Source: Strongylocentrotus purpuratus
Taxonomy: Eukaryota > Echinodermata > Echinoidea > Camarodonta > Strongylocentrotidae
Length of the DNA: 64,000 nucleotides
Reading direction: 5' to 3'
NCBI RefSeq assembly: GCF_000002235.5
Contig: NW_022145536.1
Coordinates: 1 to 64,000 of the forward strand
The notes below the pieces were generated by a model. It worked only from the letters and a program-made list of their open reading frames with translations. It made no database searches and was not told the DNA's origin. This document shows positions 1-12,330 of the stretch, piece by piece. The position numbers were made by a program, and so were the translations under genes. Position 1 is the first letter of the stretch; every line of letters starts with the position of its first letter.

Positions 1-640
1 TTGAAACTGAAAGAAAAGATTATTAAACAAGTCTCCTCATTTAACTACCTCGGCAGCATGATCACCGAGGATGCCAGATGTGAGACAGAGATCAAGAGAA
101 GGATAGCTCTCGCTAAGTCTGCATTTTCAAAGTTATGCAAAATTCTGAAAAATCGAACAATGAGTATGAGGACCAGAATAAGAGTTGTTACAGAATAATG
201 AGATGTTACAGAATAATGAGTTGTTACATCTACCCAGTACTTATGTATGGTAGTGAAACATGGACTTTAGCCTCTGATACTAAAAGCGTATGGAAAGTTG
301 CGAAATGTGGTTTTTAAGAAGAATGGTGAATATCCCCTGGACTGACAAATTTCTTACATGAGCTGGAGTGCGAAGGAAAATGATACATGAGATGTTGATT
401 AGGCAGTTGAAGTTCATGGGTCACATACACGTAAAGAAGGCCTAGAGGAATCTTGCTTTGACAGGGAAAATTGTGGGAAGAAGGAGTAGAGGGGAAGAAG
501 GAGGATAATTTGGATGGACAGTCTGTAGACATTGTTGGGAAGAGAGAGGAGTAAAAGAACCGGAAGGTACTAATACAGAAGGATAGGAGCCGAGGGTTGT
601 GGAACAGCATGATCGCCAAAGTCAAACGATATGGCACTTA
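1..640 (+). mobile_element. LINE fragment, reverse-transcriptase C-terminal part (RTE-like)
   Basis: The translation shows FNYLGSMITEDARCETEIK and then YPVLMYGSETWTL in another frame. This is the familiar C-terminal part of non-LTR retrotransposon reverse transcriptases of the kind often annotated as endonuclease-reverse transcriptase or craniofacial development protein 2-like (RTE-type). Further downstream WTDKFLT and GHIHVKKA continue the pattern. At least two frame changes and several stops show that it is dead. It is cut by the left window edge. Clade assignment is from memory of family motifs and could be wrong; LINE identity is fairly sure. Confidence 0.75.
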
Positions 641-1153
641 GAGAGAGAGGGGTCTTATTTCGTTCAAACTTGTACCCGTCGACTTCACTGATTATTTTGC
701 TTTCCTCTTGAAGGATGGATTTCCTTTATTGAAAGGAATCGATTAATTTCAGAACTTGTTACAACAAGCAAAAGTTCGAGAAGAAACAATTTGTAGTGTG
801 TATGAGCAATTCATTAAAACATAATTCAGTACACAAACGTATGCACATTGTTGATTTTTCGATATTGGTTGACAGACTGACCCTCAGTAAAGGAAGGGCT
901 AAGGCTAGATAAACAAATAATTTTGTATTTGTTTTTACAATTTCTATTTGTCATATATGATGTAGGTATATATGTTTTAAAACACCTAAATTCTTTAATG
1001 ATTCTCTTGATATACATCTTTAGGCTAATATTCAATACTTCACCAGGTTTTTCATACTACAAGGATTCAAAATAAATCGAAATAGATAATTAGAAAGCCA
1101 TTGAATTAATTTGTTCTTTATAACAAATAGTTGTGTATGTTTCGTTTATGTAG

Positions 1154-1461
1154 GTCGTGACGCAATGGTTGTCGTCACTCATAAAGGACAACTGTATGGC
1201 GCTGCAGAAGCAGATGGAAGCGTGGAAGATGTAGAGCGTTTGATTAAAGATCAAGGTGGTGTTCGCAGGAATTACATATCGACATTCGAAAACTATACTG
1301 AAGATTGTCACGCTCACGATGCAATGAAAAGTATTGAATATTTGAAGTTTCTGTCCACGTGCTTGGATATAGGAGAGAGAAATATTAGATTTAAGTTGGA
1401 AAAAGATGCTGAGCAGCCAATGAAAAAAGAAAGCTTTTTCCACATCTCGCTGAAGCCTTAG
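1154..1461 (+). CDS. Gene A: last exon of an IFI44-like GTPase gene (5' exons outside the window)
   Basis: An acceptor (tttatgtag) precedes a phase-1 exon beginning GRDAMVVVTHKGQLYG and ending at a TAG at 1461, giving about 102 residues. It contains the G4-like motif THKGQL and the conserved block ENYTEDCHAHDAMKSIEYL, which is shared almost exactly with the last exon of gene B and in weaker form with gene C. This block corresponds to the IFI44 C-terminal half (LTHVD, then SNYS, then a helical tail). The upstream exons are not visible: LINE debris occupies 1-640, so the rest of the gene lies left of the window or has been lost. The tail (KESFFHISLKP) has no membrane segment. It sits in copy A of a tandem duplication, so gene A is probably a close paralogue of gene B. 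A pseudogene cannot be excluded. Confidence 0.75.
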
Positions 1462-1671
1462 TGCGAGTAGTATGTACAAGTAGTATGCGCCACTGTGCGA
1501 GATATTCATCTGTAAATGGATAGAAATATCTGATTTACAATGTCAGATTGCCATGCCTGTTCGTTTTCTATGTCCTTATTAATCCAATGTCATATTTCAT
1601 TTGAGCATTGTTTGAAAGAGAAACAAAAATTTAAATCTATACCTAAATAGTTGATTTGATTAAGACTTGAT

Positions 1672-1677
1672 AATAAA
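1672..1677 (+). promoter_or_regulatory. Candidate poly(A) signal of gene A
   Basis: AATAAA lies about 210 bases after the stop of gene A. The same hexamer and context are kept in copy B at 37552-37557. Conservation is expected from the duplication alone, so this is only weak support. Confidence 0.4.
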
Positions 1678-1938
1678 CGTACCCAATGTAGACATGTTCA
1701 TATTGTAATTGCTCATATAGTAAAACGGGCAATGGCATCTTGGTATACTATTCGGTAATCAAATAATGTTAAGATAATGAAATCACCTGATAAATCATAA
1801 ACCGTGCATATTGTCTTTCTTGAGTCATGTTAGATCCTACCATTTAGCTGAATGCATTTACTATTTATAGATAACACTCTTCGAAGTACTTTTGGATTTT
1901 CCTGAATGTTTACATAGACAAGTAAAGTGTTCTGATTG

Positions 1939-2240
1939 ATGACGGATCCAGGGGCACGGGAGCACATGCCCGGCTAATTCCAATGAAAAATATTGCAAGC
2001 ATAACCAAAAAATGTGCCCCTCAACTGCTAATACACGTACTACTCCTACTCCAAAAAAGCGCACTCCCTCCCTAAAAATGTAATTATTTTTTTTTGTTGA
2101 TATGTACTCCAAAGAAATGATTTTTTCTTTGCTTGTCAGAAAATTCAGAGGAGGAACGAGCTTGTTTTAATAATTAGTTTGTTTATGAGAAAATATTCAG
2201 AAATGTTCCTATCTGCCCCAAAATCCTGGATCCGCCATTA
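1939..2240. mobile_element. MITE with GGCGGATCCAGG ends (copy A)
   Basis: The left end reads atgacggatccagg and the right end is its reverse complement, cctggatccgccat, with unrelated sequence between. The same element sits at 44088-44408 in copy B, so it was inserted before the segmental duplication. It has no coding capacity. The superfamily is unknown (hAT is possible). Confidence 0.6.
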
Positions 2241-2244
2241 CTGT

Positions 2245-5017
2245 TGCTATCTATAAGTCAGTTCGTAGATTATATCTTTTCCTGAGCATATAAAGGTAAG
2301 TTGTACAGAATTTCCTCCGCAATACAGCAAGCAATTATTTCTTAGTCTCAATTGTATACATTTACTGCATTAAACGTACCCTATTATGTATATTTCTCGT
2401 TTGGTAACATTTTAACTGGAATGAATTTGTAAAAAGGAAAGCATTTTTACTTGTATTTGCTGTTATCGTGTAAATAAATGAAATGAAAAGAAATAAAAAT
2501 GAATTTGCTCTTTATAATATCAAGTAAAATGATTAAATATGATCATAATATGTCAAGCTGTAAATGTATTTATGTATATAGATCCTCACAGAGGATTGGG
2601 GAATGGTGATTGTAAAAGAGGTTGTAAACATCAAAATGAATCGTTTTATAGCGCTTCTTACTCAAGAATGGGGTGCTTGGGCAAACAAAAAATTATCACC
2701 TTTTTATGATGATTGAGGATGAATTTCGTAGATTGTGCCTGTCATTATGAGATTAAAGATTCATGAATAGACTATATTGGTGTCATTACAATGTTAAATC
2801 CAACATTCACGAACCGTCAAAGTGTTGATTAATATGAAACGAAAAACAGATGTGTTATTAACTGAATTAATTGTACGTCAATACCTATCGCAGGGATTTA
2901 AAATAAATTACCTGTATATTCTTTTTAATTGTATATATATTGTGTTCTATTAAATCCATTAGAACGAGGAAATATCCTAGGTACTTCATGTTTTTCAGTT
3001 TCAGTTTTACAATCAGAAGAGAGCAATATCTTTTTTCCGAGCACATGCCCCCATATAAATCCTATAAGATACATTGCAAGTAAATATCAAGTAAATTTGT
3101 GCAAGAAAAAATTATTTGAACTAAATGGACTGCAGTGTTAATACATGTGCATGTATACTGTATACAGCCTCAAATCAGAAAAACGGTCATGCCATATTTA
3201 CCGTAATGTTTGTGCGTAGTGTTGTCATTGTTCAAATTGTACAAACCGTCTACTCCAGTTACAAAGGGAGTTTTGGGTTTTCCTGAACATCTTACATTTT
3301 GAAAAGGCAAGGTGACCTCATAAAACGTTTCTAGTGCAAAATACACAAATATTCGATCTCGAGTTGCAGATTATTTTACTAAAGCTAACGTTTCTTCCTG
3401 GTTCCTCAAATTCTTTCAGCACGTTTTGGGGTTTAGAAAAAGATGTGATTAGAATGTTAACATCAGTGCAACATTTCCATGTTACAACAGGAAAGCTGCA
3501 AGCAGTAATGCTTCATTGGTGTATTTAAAACTGGAAGGCGAGTCAAAGAGCACATCAAAGCGAATTTGTTTGCATTATTAACAAAAAGCAATGATTGACT
3601 CTTGGTAAATTCCAAGCCTTACGGAATGTTATGTCTGGAGAATCTTCTATTTTAAATAAATATATTATTACAGATGATGACATTAAAACAAAATAATGAC
3701 ATAAAATGATAACTATATGCGGTTCTTTCACAACATAGAGGTTTTCCTGTCAACCACTCATCAAGTTACAAAATATTGAATTTTATATAGCTTTGTTACA
3801 GAATGGCTTAGAAGATAATTATTTGATAATTGAAGCTCCTTGATTTTAGTTAAGCTAATTTTACTTTAACATTTTACCAACTTGATAGGAAACTCAACTG
3901 AAAGTATTTCATACTAAAATATAACTTGTGCCTATTTGATAAAAAAATCTCTTTAATACCGTTTTCTCCAAATTGAAATTTATCTGACATTGTATTCCTT
4001 AACGTTTGGAAATAACCTTTTCATTTGGTTTGACAAACTACTACTACTACTAGGAATAATGATGATAATGATATTAATGATAATAATAATTATTATTATA
4101 ATAATTATGATAGCAATGACAATACTAACACTAACAATTAAGAAATATTCATATATATCTATATAAATACTTTCAAATGCAATTCAAAAACATTAAAACT
4201 GTTCCAAACCAATTGGACATTTGTGTTTTCTTTGTTGGTCCACTTGTCGAATTTCTCTCCCATGATTACTTTGCTGTTTAGTGGGTTCTTACTTGCTTTT
4301 TTCTTCTAGTATTTAACTTTTTTTCACTGATATTCTATTCGTTTTATTTCTATTTGATAGTAAGCAAATCAACCATTTTCAAAAGTGACATTTTAACATC
4401 ATTGTACTAAATATTTCTCTGATTGATAAATTATTATCATGAGTCAATCGAACTCTCTTTTTGACAATTTCATAATTTTTATATTTGTCACTAACGCCAG
4501 AAAGACACCCACATTCCTTTTAATAGAGTTCCTTTTAATAATACAGTGAAGCAATAAGATATTTTACCTTTGCTTAAACAGCATTAATAAATATTGTTCT
4601 ACCATTGATAACTTAGCAAAAATGAAAGTAGTTCAATTGTTGGCGAATAATTCCATGATACCTCTTTTCACTAAATGTTTATGAAAAATTGTACATCTTC
4701 TTAGAACTGTATTTATATATCTGAATACATATATATAAACTTTATAAGATATAAGATCGTATCGTCACAATAATTTCATGACAAATTCGTGTGCAAAAGT
4801 CTATATAATGTAATAGTGTATTATTATTAGTTTTATTATAATGAGAACATTATGCTTTGGCGAAATGTAAGAGGATGTTAAAGGTAATTCTTTGCACCTT
4901 TGGCTGCCTTATACGAAGATGACTGTGTGCCCAGAAGAACACTGATTATGAGAAAAGTGAGCAATGACTTATAATGGCGAAATGGGAAAAATAACCGGTT
5001 AGTTTTACTCTGATTTC
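2245..5017. other. Non-coding AT-rich stretch
   Basis: This holds the rest of duplication copy A and, after 4490, unique AT-rich DNA including ATT/AAT runs near 4040-4150. I see no convincing exon, RNA gene or intact mobile element. The short open frames (70 aa or less) lack homology to copy B beyond the DNA-level duplication and look fortuitous. Confidence 0.5.
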
Positions 5018-5171
5018 AGGAACTTTTAGATTTACACCGTGGACCGCCACGTGTGACATCCTTTTAAGGCAATGTGACGTCCTTTTAAGGCACTACCGGG
5101 CACGGCCCAGTGCCTTAACACGATGTCACACGCGGCAGTCCACGCTCTCGTTGTGTAAATCTAAAAGTCCC
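5018..5171. mobile_element. Palindromic MITE, AGGGACTTTTAGATTTACAC family, copy 1
   Basis: The left arm begins aggaacttttagatttacac and the right arm ends gtgtaaatctaaaagtccct, its reverse complement. The arms also contain cgtgtgacatccttttaagg and its mirror. The element is nearly all hairpin with no coding capacity. A second copy lies at 10639-10819. Confidence 0.8.
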
Positions 5172-5439
5172 TAATGGCACAACTTCTGACGTATATTCAT
5201 TCTTCTAATTGGCTGCTTAGATCATGAGATGGCGCAATGTTATGTAGCACCAATGCAATTGATAGAGTTTGGCCAACCCGGTGCGAGTTGCGGACAATAT
5301 GGCGAGTACTGTACACAACAAAAGAACCTACGCCATGTTGTTATCAACTGAAACCATATTGGCCAAACTCTCCGAAACTAGATGGTTCTTTGAAGCCTTG
5401 GCACATAATAGGTCTGAATTAAGGTGGCAAAAGACGTAA

Positions 5440-5735
5440 AACTGATTCTACTGATAATAATATAAATAATTATAATGATAATGGTAATACTGATGATAAT
5501 AACACCAAAATAATGTATAATTATAATAATAATAAATAATATTTGATATTGTTATAGCGCAAATATCCACCATAAAAGGTGATCAAGGCACTCTAATGTT
5601 ACCCCGGCTCTACTAGGCGACCTTTTTTGATGCTCATAGCATTCAAGAAATTCGTACCCATTTAACGTCTGTATGGGTGGAAGGTGGAAAGTGTATATTA
5701 ATGTTGTCTTAAAAAAATATTCTTCAAAATAGCCT
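5440..5735 (-). mobile_element. SINE-like fragment (minus strand)
   Basis: Read on the minus strand, it runs through aaatgggtacgaatttcttg, gccggggtaa, gcgctataa and an ATT-rich tail. The same order is seen in the plus-strand SINE at 27890-28190. It lacks a clear tRNA-like head, so it is 5' truncated. Confidence 0.55.
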
Positions 5736-5829
5736 GTTTCATTGGTGCAATTAAATTCCTGCCAATCACTCCATATTTTACATAACTTATATTTCTACCG
5801 GGATTTAATAGAATGTTATCATAGTATAA

Positions 5830-7625
5830 GCTGGATATGTTCGCCGCCTTAATGATACCATATATGTGTAAGGGTATTTCCTATTTCGTCATTTACACAA
5901 ACTGCAGTCTTTGAGACAGTTTCAGGCAAGTTTACCGTCTCCTTTTTTCTGAAGCTTCATTTATATTAAAAATAAAATCAGTAAGTGCCAATGTAGTCGA
6001 GTGCTTTTGTCTAAAACCAAATTGCTTTTCATTTAAAATATTGTTTTTGTCTAGAAAACACATAAGCCTATCATTTAAACATTTTTCAAATATCATTGCA
6101 AAACATGGCAGTAAAGATATTGGCCTATAATTATTGGGAAATATATTTTGGGGTCCGTTTTTGTGAATTGGAACAGCTTTCGAGATCTTGCAACTTTATG
6201 GATCTATGCCCTTTTGAAAACATATATTAATTATATAACACAATGTCTTACAAATATATGACTAACTTTCTTCACAATCTTATTGGTCATTAGATCTTAC
6301 CCTGGTGGTTTATTATTATCTGATGCAGAGATGATATCAATGATTATTTTCTTGTTTAGTTATTGGTTTAAAAACAATGAGTGTGGATAAGACTCTTTCG
6401 TATATGTTTCATAAGATATATTACGAGAAACATTATTGTTTAAAGTGGCAAGATTTTGACCCACAATTACAAAATAATCTTTACAAGCATTTACTACATT
6501 GTTTCCGTCAGTCACCAACTCATTACCTACTTTAGAATAAATATTATTATGCATATTCAGATTATTTTTACTATTAAAAAGATTATTTATCAGTTTCCAT
6601 GTTTGATTCATAATTCCTTTCGCCTTATACAATTTATTTGAGAGAGGGTTTTTTTTCGCTGACTTTACTACATTAACATATTTTTGTTAGCATGTTTACA
6701 AACAGATTTTCTATAATTCGTATATAGTCTCCTATACAGTTTTTTTTCTCATCTCCCTTGTATACCAAGGATTAAAATCGTATTCACTTTAAAAAAAATT
6801 CATTGGAAAGCAGTCTTCATACATTTCGGTTAGAAACTCCATTAAATTTTATCAGAAAGATTGTCTCCATCTTTTTCTGAATCAACATCAGTTTGGAAAT
6901 GAAATTCGGCATTGCTAATTTCAAAAACAAATTATTTAGATTTATTTCATTAATTTGCCGCTGATGTTTATAAACAGGAAATGTTTGTAAAGGAAAAGAA
7001 TAATCACACAGAGCAAATACAGGAAAATGATCAGATACATCGGCAATTATTGAACCAGAGAGTAGGTCACAGTTCTTGTTCACAAAAATATGGTCAATTA
7101 ATGATTCAGTAGTGTTCGTAATTCATGTTTGTTAATGTGAAAAGAAAAAGGATTGAAATATTTCTAAAAATTCATTTACATATGTAAAAGAGTCAATTTT
7201 CTTGAGATCAATGTTGGAGTTCTTTCTTTTCAACACTAACCAATTTTAAATCCAAGTATTTTACTAGGTGGTCTATAAAACACACAAATAATCAAATTTT
7301 TTCTACTTTGAGGTATCTCAATGAAAATGACTTTCGCAAGTAACATACATTTTAATCTTGCCTATCTTTAGATTGTAGTTGATTATGTTTACAAAGAACT
7401 CCTCCACCTGTCCTATCACTTCTTTCTAATCATGTCCATTGGTAATCATTAGAATTAACATCAGGAGTATTTTCTTTATCTAACCAATCTTCTGAAAAAG
7501 CTAATATTTTAAACTTATGATTTAACATTTCTAATAATTTACCTGTCTCATCACCTTTTTTGTTTAAACTTCTGCAGACAGATGATAATTCTTGTGAATA
7601 TGTTTTTAAGGCTCCAAAAGTTCAC
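5830..7625 (-). mobile_element. Degraded CR1/Jockey-like LINE (endonuclease and RT parts)
   Basis: On the minus strand, from high to low coordinates, the parts come in LINE order. First is an endonuclease-like region (IICVFYRPPSK near 7290; ISDHFP-like VSDHFPVFAL near 7040). Next is the linker block (TWKLINNLFNSK, ACKDYFVIVGQNLA; 6360-6632). Last is reverse transcriptase (AVPIHKNGPQN, NNYRPISLLP, NILNEKQFGFRQKHSTTLAL; about 5960-6190). Multiple stops and frame changes show decay, and the catalytic FADD part is missing at the 3' side. Part of its 5' region is repeated at 8070-8570. Confidence 0.8.
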
Positions 7626-8069
7626 CGACCGAAAACTAGTTTAGATTGCTAATCATTATGATGTGAGTACTTTAAATAGAATATAAAGAGTATACATGTG
7701 ATAGCTTATGAGGATATCTTAAGCACAATAATAGTTTTTAAAAAACATTGCTTGGTTAATGTGAAGATAGGTACCAAAAGAAAAAGCATATAAAGCATCA
7801 AGCGCAAACACCACGAGTACGGAATGAACAGAAAACATGTAAAATTGAAAAGAATACAATTCTAAATAATCTAAATGGAACCATCCGAGTTTCATAACAG
7901 AATCAATTGGAGAGCAGGATCAATATTCTGTTTGTAAGTGCCATGAAAGTTAAAAACGAATTCCTGATACATTAACTTTTAATTCACAAATAATGTATTA
8001 TCTTGTACTCACATTTATGATTTAAAGACAATTTGCTCATTTATTTATTCTAAATATTTTTTTAGGACA

Positions 8070-8570
8070 ACACTAAAATCATCAAGTTTTTTACAAGGTG
8101 GTGTATAAAACACACCAACAATCAAAGTCTTTCTATTTTGAGGTATCTCAATAAAATGACTTTCGAAAGAATCATTAAATACTTTTAAATCTTGTCTAAT
8201 TTTAGATTGTAGTTGATTATGTATACAAAGACGAACTCCTTCACCTTTCCTATTATTTCGTCCTGATCATGTAAATTGGTAATCATTAGAATTTCAAATA
8301 ATTTACCTTTTTCATCACTTTTTTTCTTGGAAGTTCTTAATATTACATGCAGTACAGATAATAAGTCTTTTAAATATGTTTTTGAGGTTCCACTAAGTTC
8401 ACCTAAATAGAACTAGTTTAGATTACTATTCATTATAATGCGAGTACATTGAATAGAATATGAAGAGTATACATTAATAGCATATGAGGACATCTTGAGC
8501 ACAATAATAGTCATAAATTCATTGCTTAGTCAAAGTGAAAAAAGGTACAGAAAGACAAAACATATAGAGC
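8070..8570 (-). mobile_element. Second partial copy of the 5830-7625 LINE (5' part)
   Basis: The minus-strand sequence repeats the endonuclease region and 5' flank of the neighbouring LINE. Because the 3' end is absent and the flank is included, a segmental duplication is a better explanation than a second retrotransposition event. Confidence 0.65.
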
Positions 8571-8575
8571 ATTAA

Positions 8576-9107
8576 AGGGACTTGGTAACATTGTTCAGAT
8601 GGGAGAAAATAGGTAGTGACTTTAATGTTAGATGTACAATTAAAGATAATCTGAAAGTTTGAGTGAAAACAGACCATGATTAATGATAAAAATTGGGGGA
8701 AAATGATATGATCGATTACTTTATTCTCCCAACTATATTATTACCATTTAATTACATTTTAGATGAATGCAAATCGTCACAAAACAATGATTGGGCTGTA
8801 TATACCATTCCAGACATGTGTAAGTGTTAAAAGATTTTTAAAAGTCCGTCCCATCTCTTATTTTCATGGAAAAAAACGGTTCGGAAAATACAAAACTGGG
8901 TGGGATAATTTACTGTTTAGAGGGTTTCGCACAGTGACACCCTCAAGAAAACCATAAATATCCTTGTGGTTTGATTTTTTTTCAGGATTTTGTTGGCATG
9001 TTAGAAGGTTTGTACAGTAAACGGAATATTGATAATAAGTAACATTTCATACAAAAATGACGCAGTTTTTTCATCAACTTTCAACAATTCAATGTTACCG
9101 AGTCACT
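8576..9107. mobile_element. TTAA-flanked MITE, AGGGACTTGGTAACATTG family, copy 1
   Basis: The left end agggacttggtaacattg mirrors the right end caatgttaccgagtcact, and TTAA stands on both sides (8572-8575 and 9108-9111). The matching position in unit 1 (about 7795, gcatcaagcgc) lacks the insert and carries a single near-TTAA site, so it is an empty site. TTAA duplication is typical of piggyBac and Kolobok elements. The interior has no transposase. The open frame at 8763-8957 is fortuitous. Confidence 0.85.
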
Positions 9108-9299
9108 TTAAGCACAAACACCATGACTACAAAATGAACAAAATTAATTGGAGAGCCGAATCTCTGATGGGAGCATACTTTTATGGTTGTACCTGCTCTG
9201 ATAATAGAATGAAATAAGTGGTACAGTAACATTTAATTTACAAATATTTACTTCTTCGGACTCACATTTGTGATGTCAGGGCAATTTACTCATTTATTT

Positions 9300-10560
9300 T
9301 GATGTGGTTTTAGTCTGCAGAACTGGTTTTGGTTTTGCAATGTTCAGGATGTCTCGTTTGCAGCAGATGAGTATTGTGGATCGTTTCCCGTCTGTAAGGC
9401 GATAACTATTACGTCACTTGTCTAGGCTTGGTTACGGATGGCCTGTTGAAAATATTGTTACTTGTTAGGTCATCCATCATGATAATGCCAGTTTTTTTCT
9501 TCAAGAAATGGTCAGGGTTGAGTCTGTCATGCTCATAAATAATCTTGTACACCTGAATGATGCCCTCTCTTTATCCTGTACTAAAGGGATGGCAAGTTCA
9601 GGCATTTAAGTCTCTCCGTGTAAGTTTTGTGTTTCATTGTGGAGATCATATTTGTTGCTCTCTCCTTCACTCTACTCACTGCCTTTGCATCTAAAAATGC
9701 ACTATGGTGACCAGATTACATTTCCGTATTAAAGGAGGGGCGAACTATAAACGGCGTGGGAATGGTGGGTGTGTAATCAAATTGAAAGACACGTCTAATG
9801 CTAATCAGGTCTTCGTTCAACTGGAGTTGCCACTTTGAGGACTAGTCTGTCAATGAGCACAGGTCAGCTTGGAGAAGTTTGCGTTGGTCGGGAGTAGAGG
9901 CGCTGGAGAAAACTTGTGTGTCATCTGCGTAGATTCTCACAGTCGAGTCCAACACCTCAGAAATATCGTTAATGTGTAGAAAAAAAAGTGTCGGACCGAG
10001 TACGCTGCCCTAGGGCACACAGTTCTTCACCTTGCACCACTGCGATATGGCATTATTTACCACCACCTTCTGCGTTCGACCATGAAGGAAATCAGCAATC
10101 CATTTTTTGACGTTCCCTTGGATCTTGTAAGCATCAAGTTTGATGGGGCACGCTGACAAATGCCTTTGGAAAGTATACGTTGACAAAATCGTCCTTTTAT
10201 CCTTGATCTAGCTACTCAGTCCATTCCTCAAGAGTGTGGAGCAGTTGTGTAACACATGATCTACATGGGACAAATCCATGCTGAGAATCACTGATAAGAT
10301 CATAATGCCATCGGATGATCAACTATATTATCTCTGATGAGGGATTCTATGATATTACTGGGGACTGATGTCAGGCTTATTGGGCGGTAGTTGTTAGCAT
10401 TCAACTTGCTCCCCTTCTTGTGCACAGGGACAACAGGGCTTATTTTCCATGCTGAAGGAAGTTGCCCGTTTTGTACAAGTTCTGGGTGGACTATGCACAG
10501 TGTCAATTCAAACTCAGTCGAGTTAAACGCCTACTGGTTGTTTTTATAGCCAGGCAGGGC
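9300..10560 (-). mobile_element. Degraded CR1/Jockey-like LINE, RT half
   Basis: The minus strand encodes reverse transcriptase in order: NGQLPSAWKISPVVPVHKKG and NNYRPISLTSVPSNIIES (10300-10506), a GSVLGPTLFFLHINDI block near 9985, the catalytic RIYADDTQVFSS block near 9930, and a C-terminal block near 9620-9660 (KERATN, ERLKCLNLPSL). A stop interrupts the VPQGSVLGP motif and frames change, so it is dead. The sequence differs from the 5830-7625 LINE, so this is probably another family. Confidence 0.85.
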
Positions 10561-10638
10561 TTCTCAAGTCAAATGCATACAAAAAGTACTCACTCTAGGG
10601 TCTATTAAGATACTTCATATTTGCTATTCAAGTCATTA

Positions 10639-10819
10639 GGGACTTTTAGATTTGCACGTCGACATAGTGGACTGCTACGTGTGGCATCCTTTTAAGTCAA
10701 TGTGACGTCCTACTAAGGCACTGGCAGCGCCCGGCAGTGCCTTAAAATGACGTCAAATTGCCTTAAAAGGATGTCACACGTAGCAGTCTACTATGTCGGC
10801 GTGTAAATCTAAAAGTCCC
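10639..10819. mobile_element. Palindromic MITE, AGGGACTTTTAGATTTACAC family, copy 2
   Basis: It is a near-complete inverted repeat: gggacttttagatttgcacg at the left and cgtgtaaatctaaaagtccc at the right, with TA outside both ends (possible TA target duplication). It is the same family as 5018-5171 but better preserved. Confidence 0.85.
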
Positions 10820-12293
10820 TATTCATTCAAGTTCACTCACTGTGGCAAGGACAATTGAGCGTCCCTAGAAGCTTCCAAAATAGTTTCAATACACTCTGGT
10901 ATTGTCAAACGTATTACGATTTTGTAGAATCGTCCACTTTGCTTGTCGTAATAGTCATTTAAAGCGATTTTCATAAATTCGGATAACTTACTTCTACCAG
11001 CAGAACGTCAAGTACTGTCTTGTAGCTATGGCAACGAAATGTTCTAACACCATCATCACATTGTTGGAATTGGTCATGTTGTTGACTTCTATCATGGGTA
11101 AGCGTTGACATTATTAACACACGAAAGTAATGGCGGGCACGGGCCCGGTCGAACTGCATTATGCCTTTGTCATGTATCATGAATTACATGTTGATTATGT
11201 TCCATGCTTCCTCCAATGTGCCGTTGTTGAAAGAGTCATACAATTGTGCAGAGTTCTACCCCCTAAAATGTCTAGAGAATATATATAACTTTTAAATATC
11301 ATATTTATATGTGACGAGTAAATTTGTTTATAAAAAATGTTTTATCAAAACAAAAACAAATCTCGTCTCTCCTATTTCTATCTCTCTTTACTTTTACCGT
11401 TATCATATTCGTTTTGATTAGTTTGTATAGGTAATCATTTTCGAACAAGATCCTCGTCTTCTATGATTCCGCCCTTTGTTTGTATAATTGAAGATTTCAG
11501 GGGGGGGTTAAATGTCACTGAGTTTTAAAAAAAAAGTGGAAATTAAAAAATATGTACTAAACGAAAGTAAATGAAATTAAATATCTTTAATTTGTCCAAA
11601 TGAATCAAACGGGAAACACCGAATACTGAAAAGAAAAGCGGATATGAGACATCATCTCTCGTAATGAAGCCCGTAAACTTTCCCTGCTGTAGACGGGGAA
11701 AGCAACGTTTGGTATATTTCAGGTGGTTGGAGGGGGCATTGGAGCTACGTCAGTGGGCTTTTTCTTTCAGATTATAAGCATTCCGGCAATTGCGGGTCAT
11801 ACAATCGGGCAACAAGAGGATATTTTTGTTAATCAAGGCATGGTCCTGTTGAAATCTTGATTAATATCAAAGGTATTATCAACAACGTCTTTAATTCAAC
11901 CCTCACTCTTGTTCACATCGTATGTGCTTTAATTGTGTATTATCAACTGTCTTTTGGTAAACTTTTTGTATGAAGACTTTTAGTAAATTTGTATTCATGA
12001 CAATATTGATCTATATTTCAATTTATGTTATATTTTATGTTTTACTGTTCGAATGGAAATAAATCTTAATTAAATTGAAAATACTCTAAAGTGATTCCAC
12101 CATCTGAAGGCATCAATATTTCATTTTCTGATTAAGACCGGTACCCAGCCCCCCCCCCCTCCCCCCTCCCCCTCCCCCTCCCTCCTCCTCCCCTTGTCAC
12201 CTCGATTAATGAAACACGCTTCTGAGTATTTGTCACAGTAAAGTGTCAACAATTTTGCTCACTGAACAGGCAAGCAGTTGGCGACAACCTCCT

Positions 12294-12330
<37 letters not shown>

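Larger units (their letters stand above)
1073..4490 (+). repeat. Segmental duplication copy A (pairs with 36450-51205)
   Basis: Sequence from about 1073 (aatagataattagaaagcca) to about 4490 matches 36450-51205 in the same order and orientation. It covers the last exon of a GTPase gene, its 3' untranslated and downstream DNA, and a shared MITE. Copy A is compact; copy B is interrupted by about 11 kb of later insertions. The pair therefore gives empty-site evidence for elements in copy B. Boundaries are by eye and approximate. Confidence 0.8.
7210..9297. repeat. Local tandem duplication of LINE 5' region and flank (two units)
   Basis: Unit 1 (about 7210-8055) and unit 2 (about 8056-9297) align along their length. 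Both carry the endonuclease stretch (tctattttgaggtatctcaa), then ggttccac/gctccaaaag, aactagtttagatt, gagtatacat, and the flank ending in gcaatttactcatttatttt. Unit 2 is longer because a TTAA-flanked MITE (8576-9107) sits in it. Edges are approximate. Confidence 0.7.

Noticed and set aside
1090-1509. 139-codon minus-strand frame
   Set aside because: Antisense to the GTPase exon of gene A. The equivalent frame in copy B is not kept open over the same length.
3141-3180. Short match to 45395-45422 (tatacagcctcaaatcag)
   Set aside because: It is out of order with respect to the A/B duplication and too short to interpret.
10971-11180. 69-codon minus-strand frame
   Set aside because: No recognisable domain, no splice context and no duplicate elsewhere in the window.
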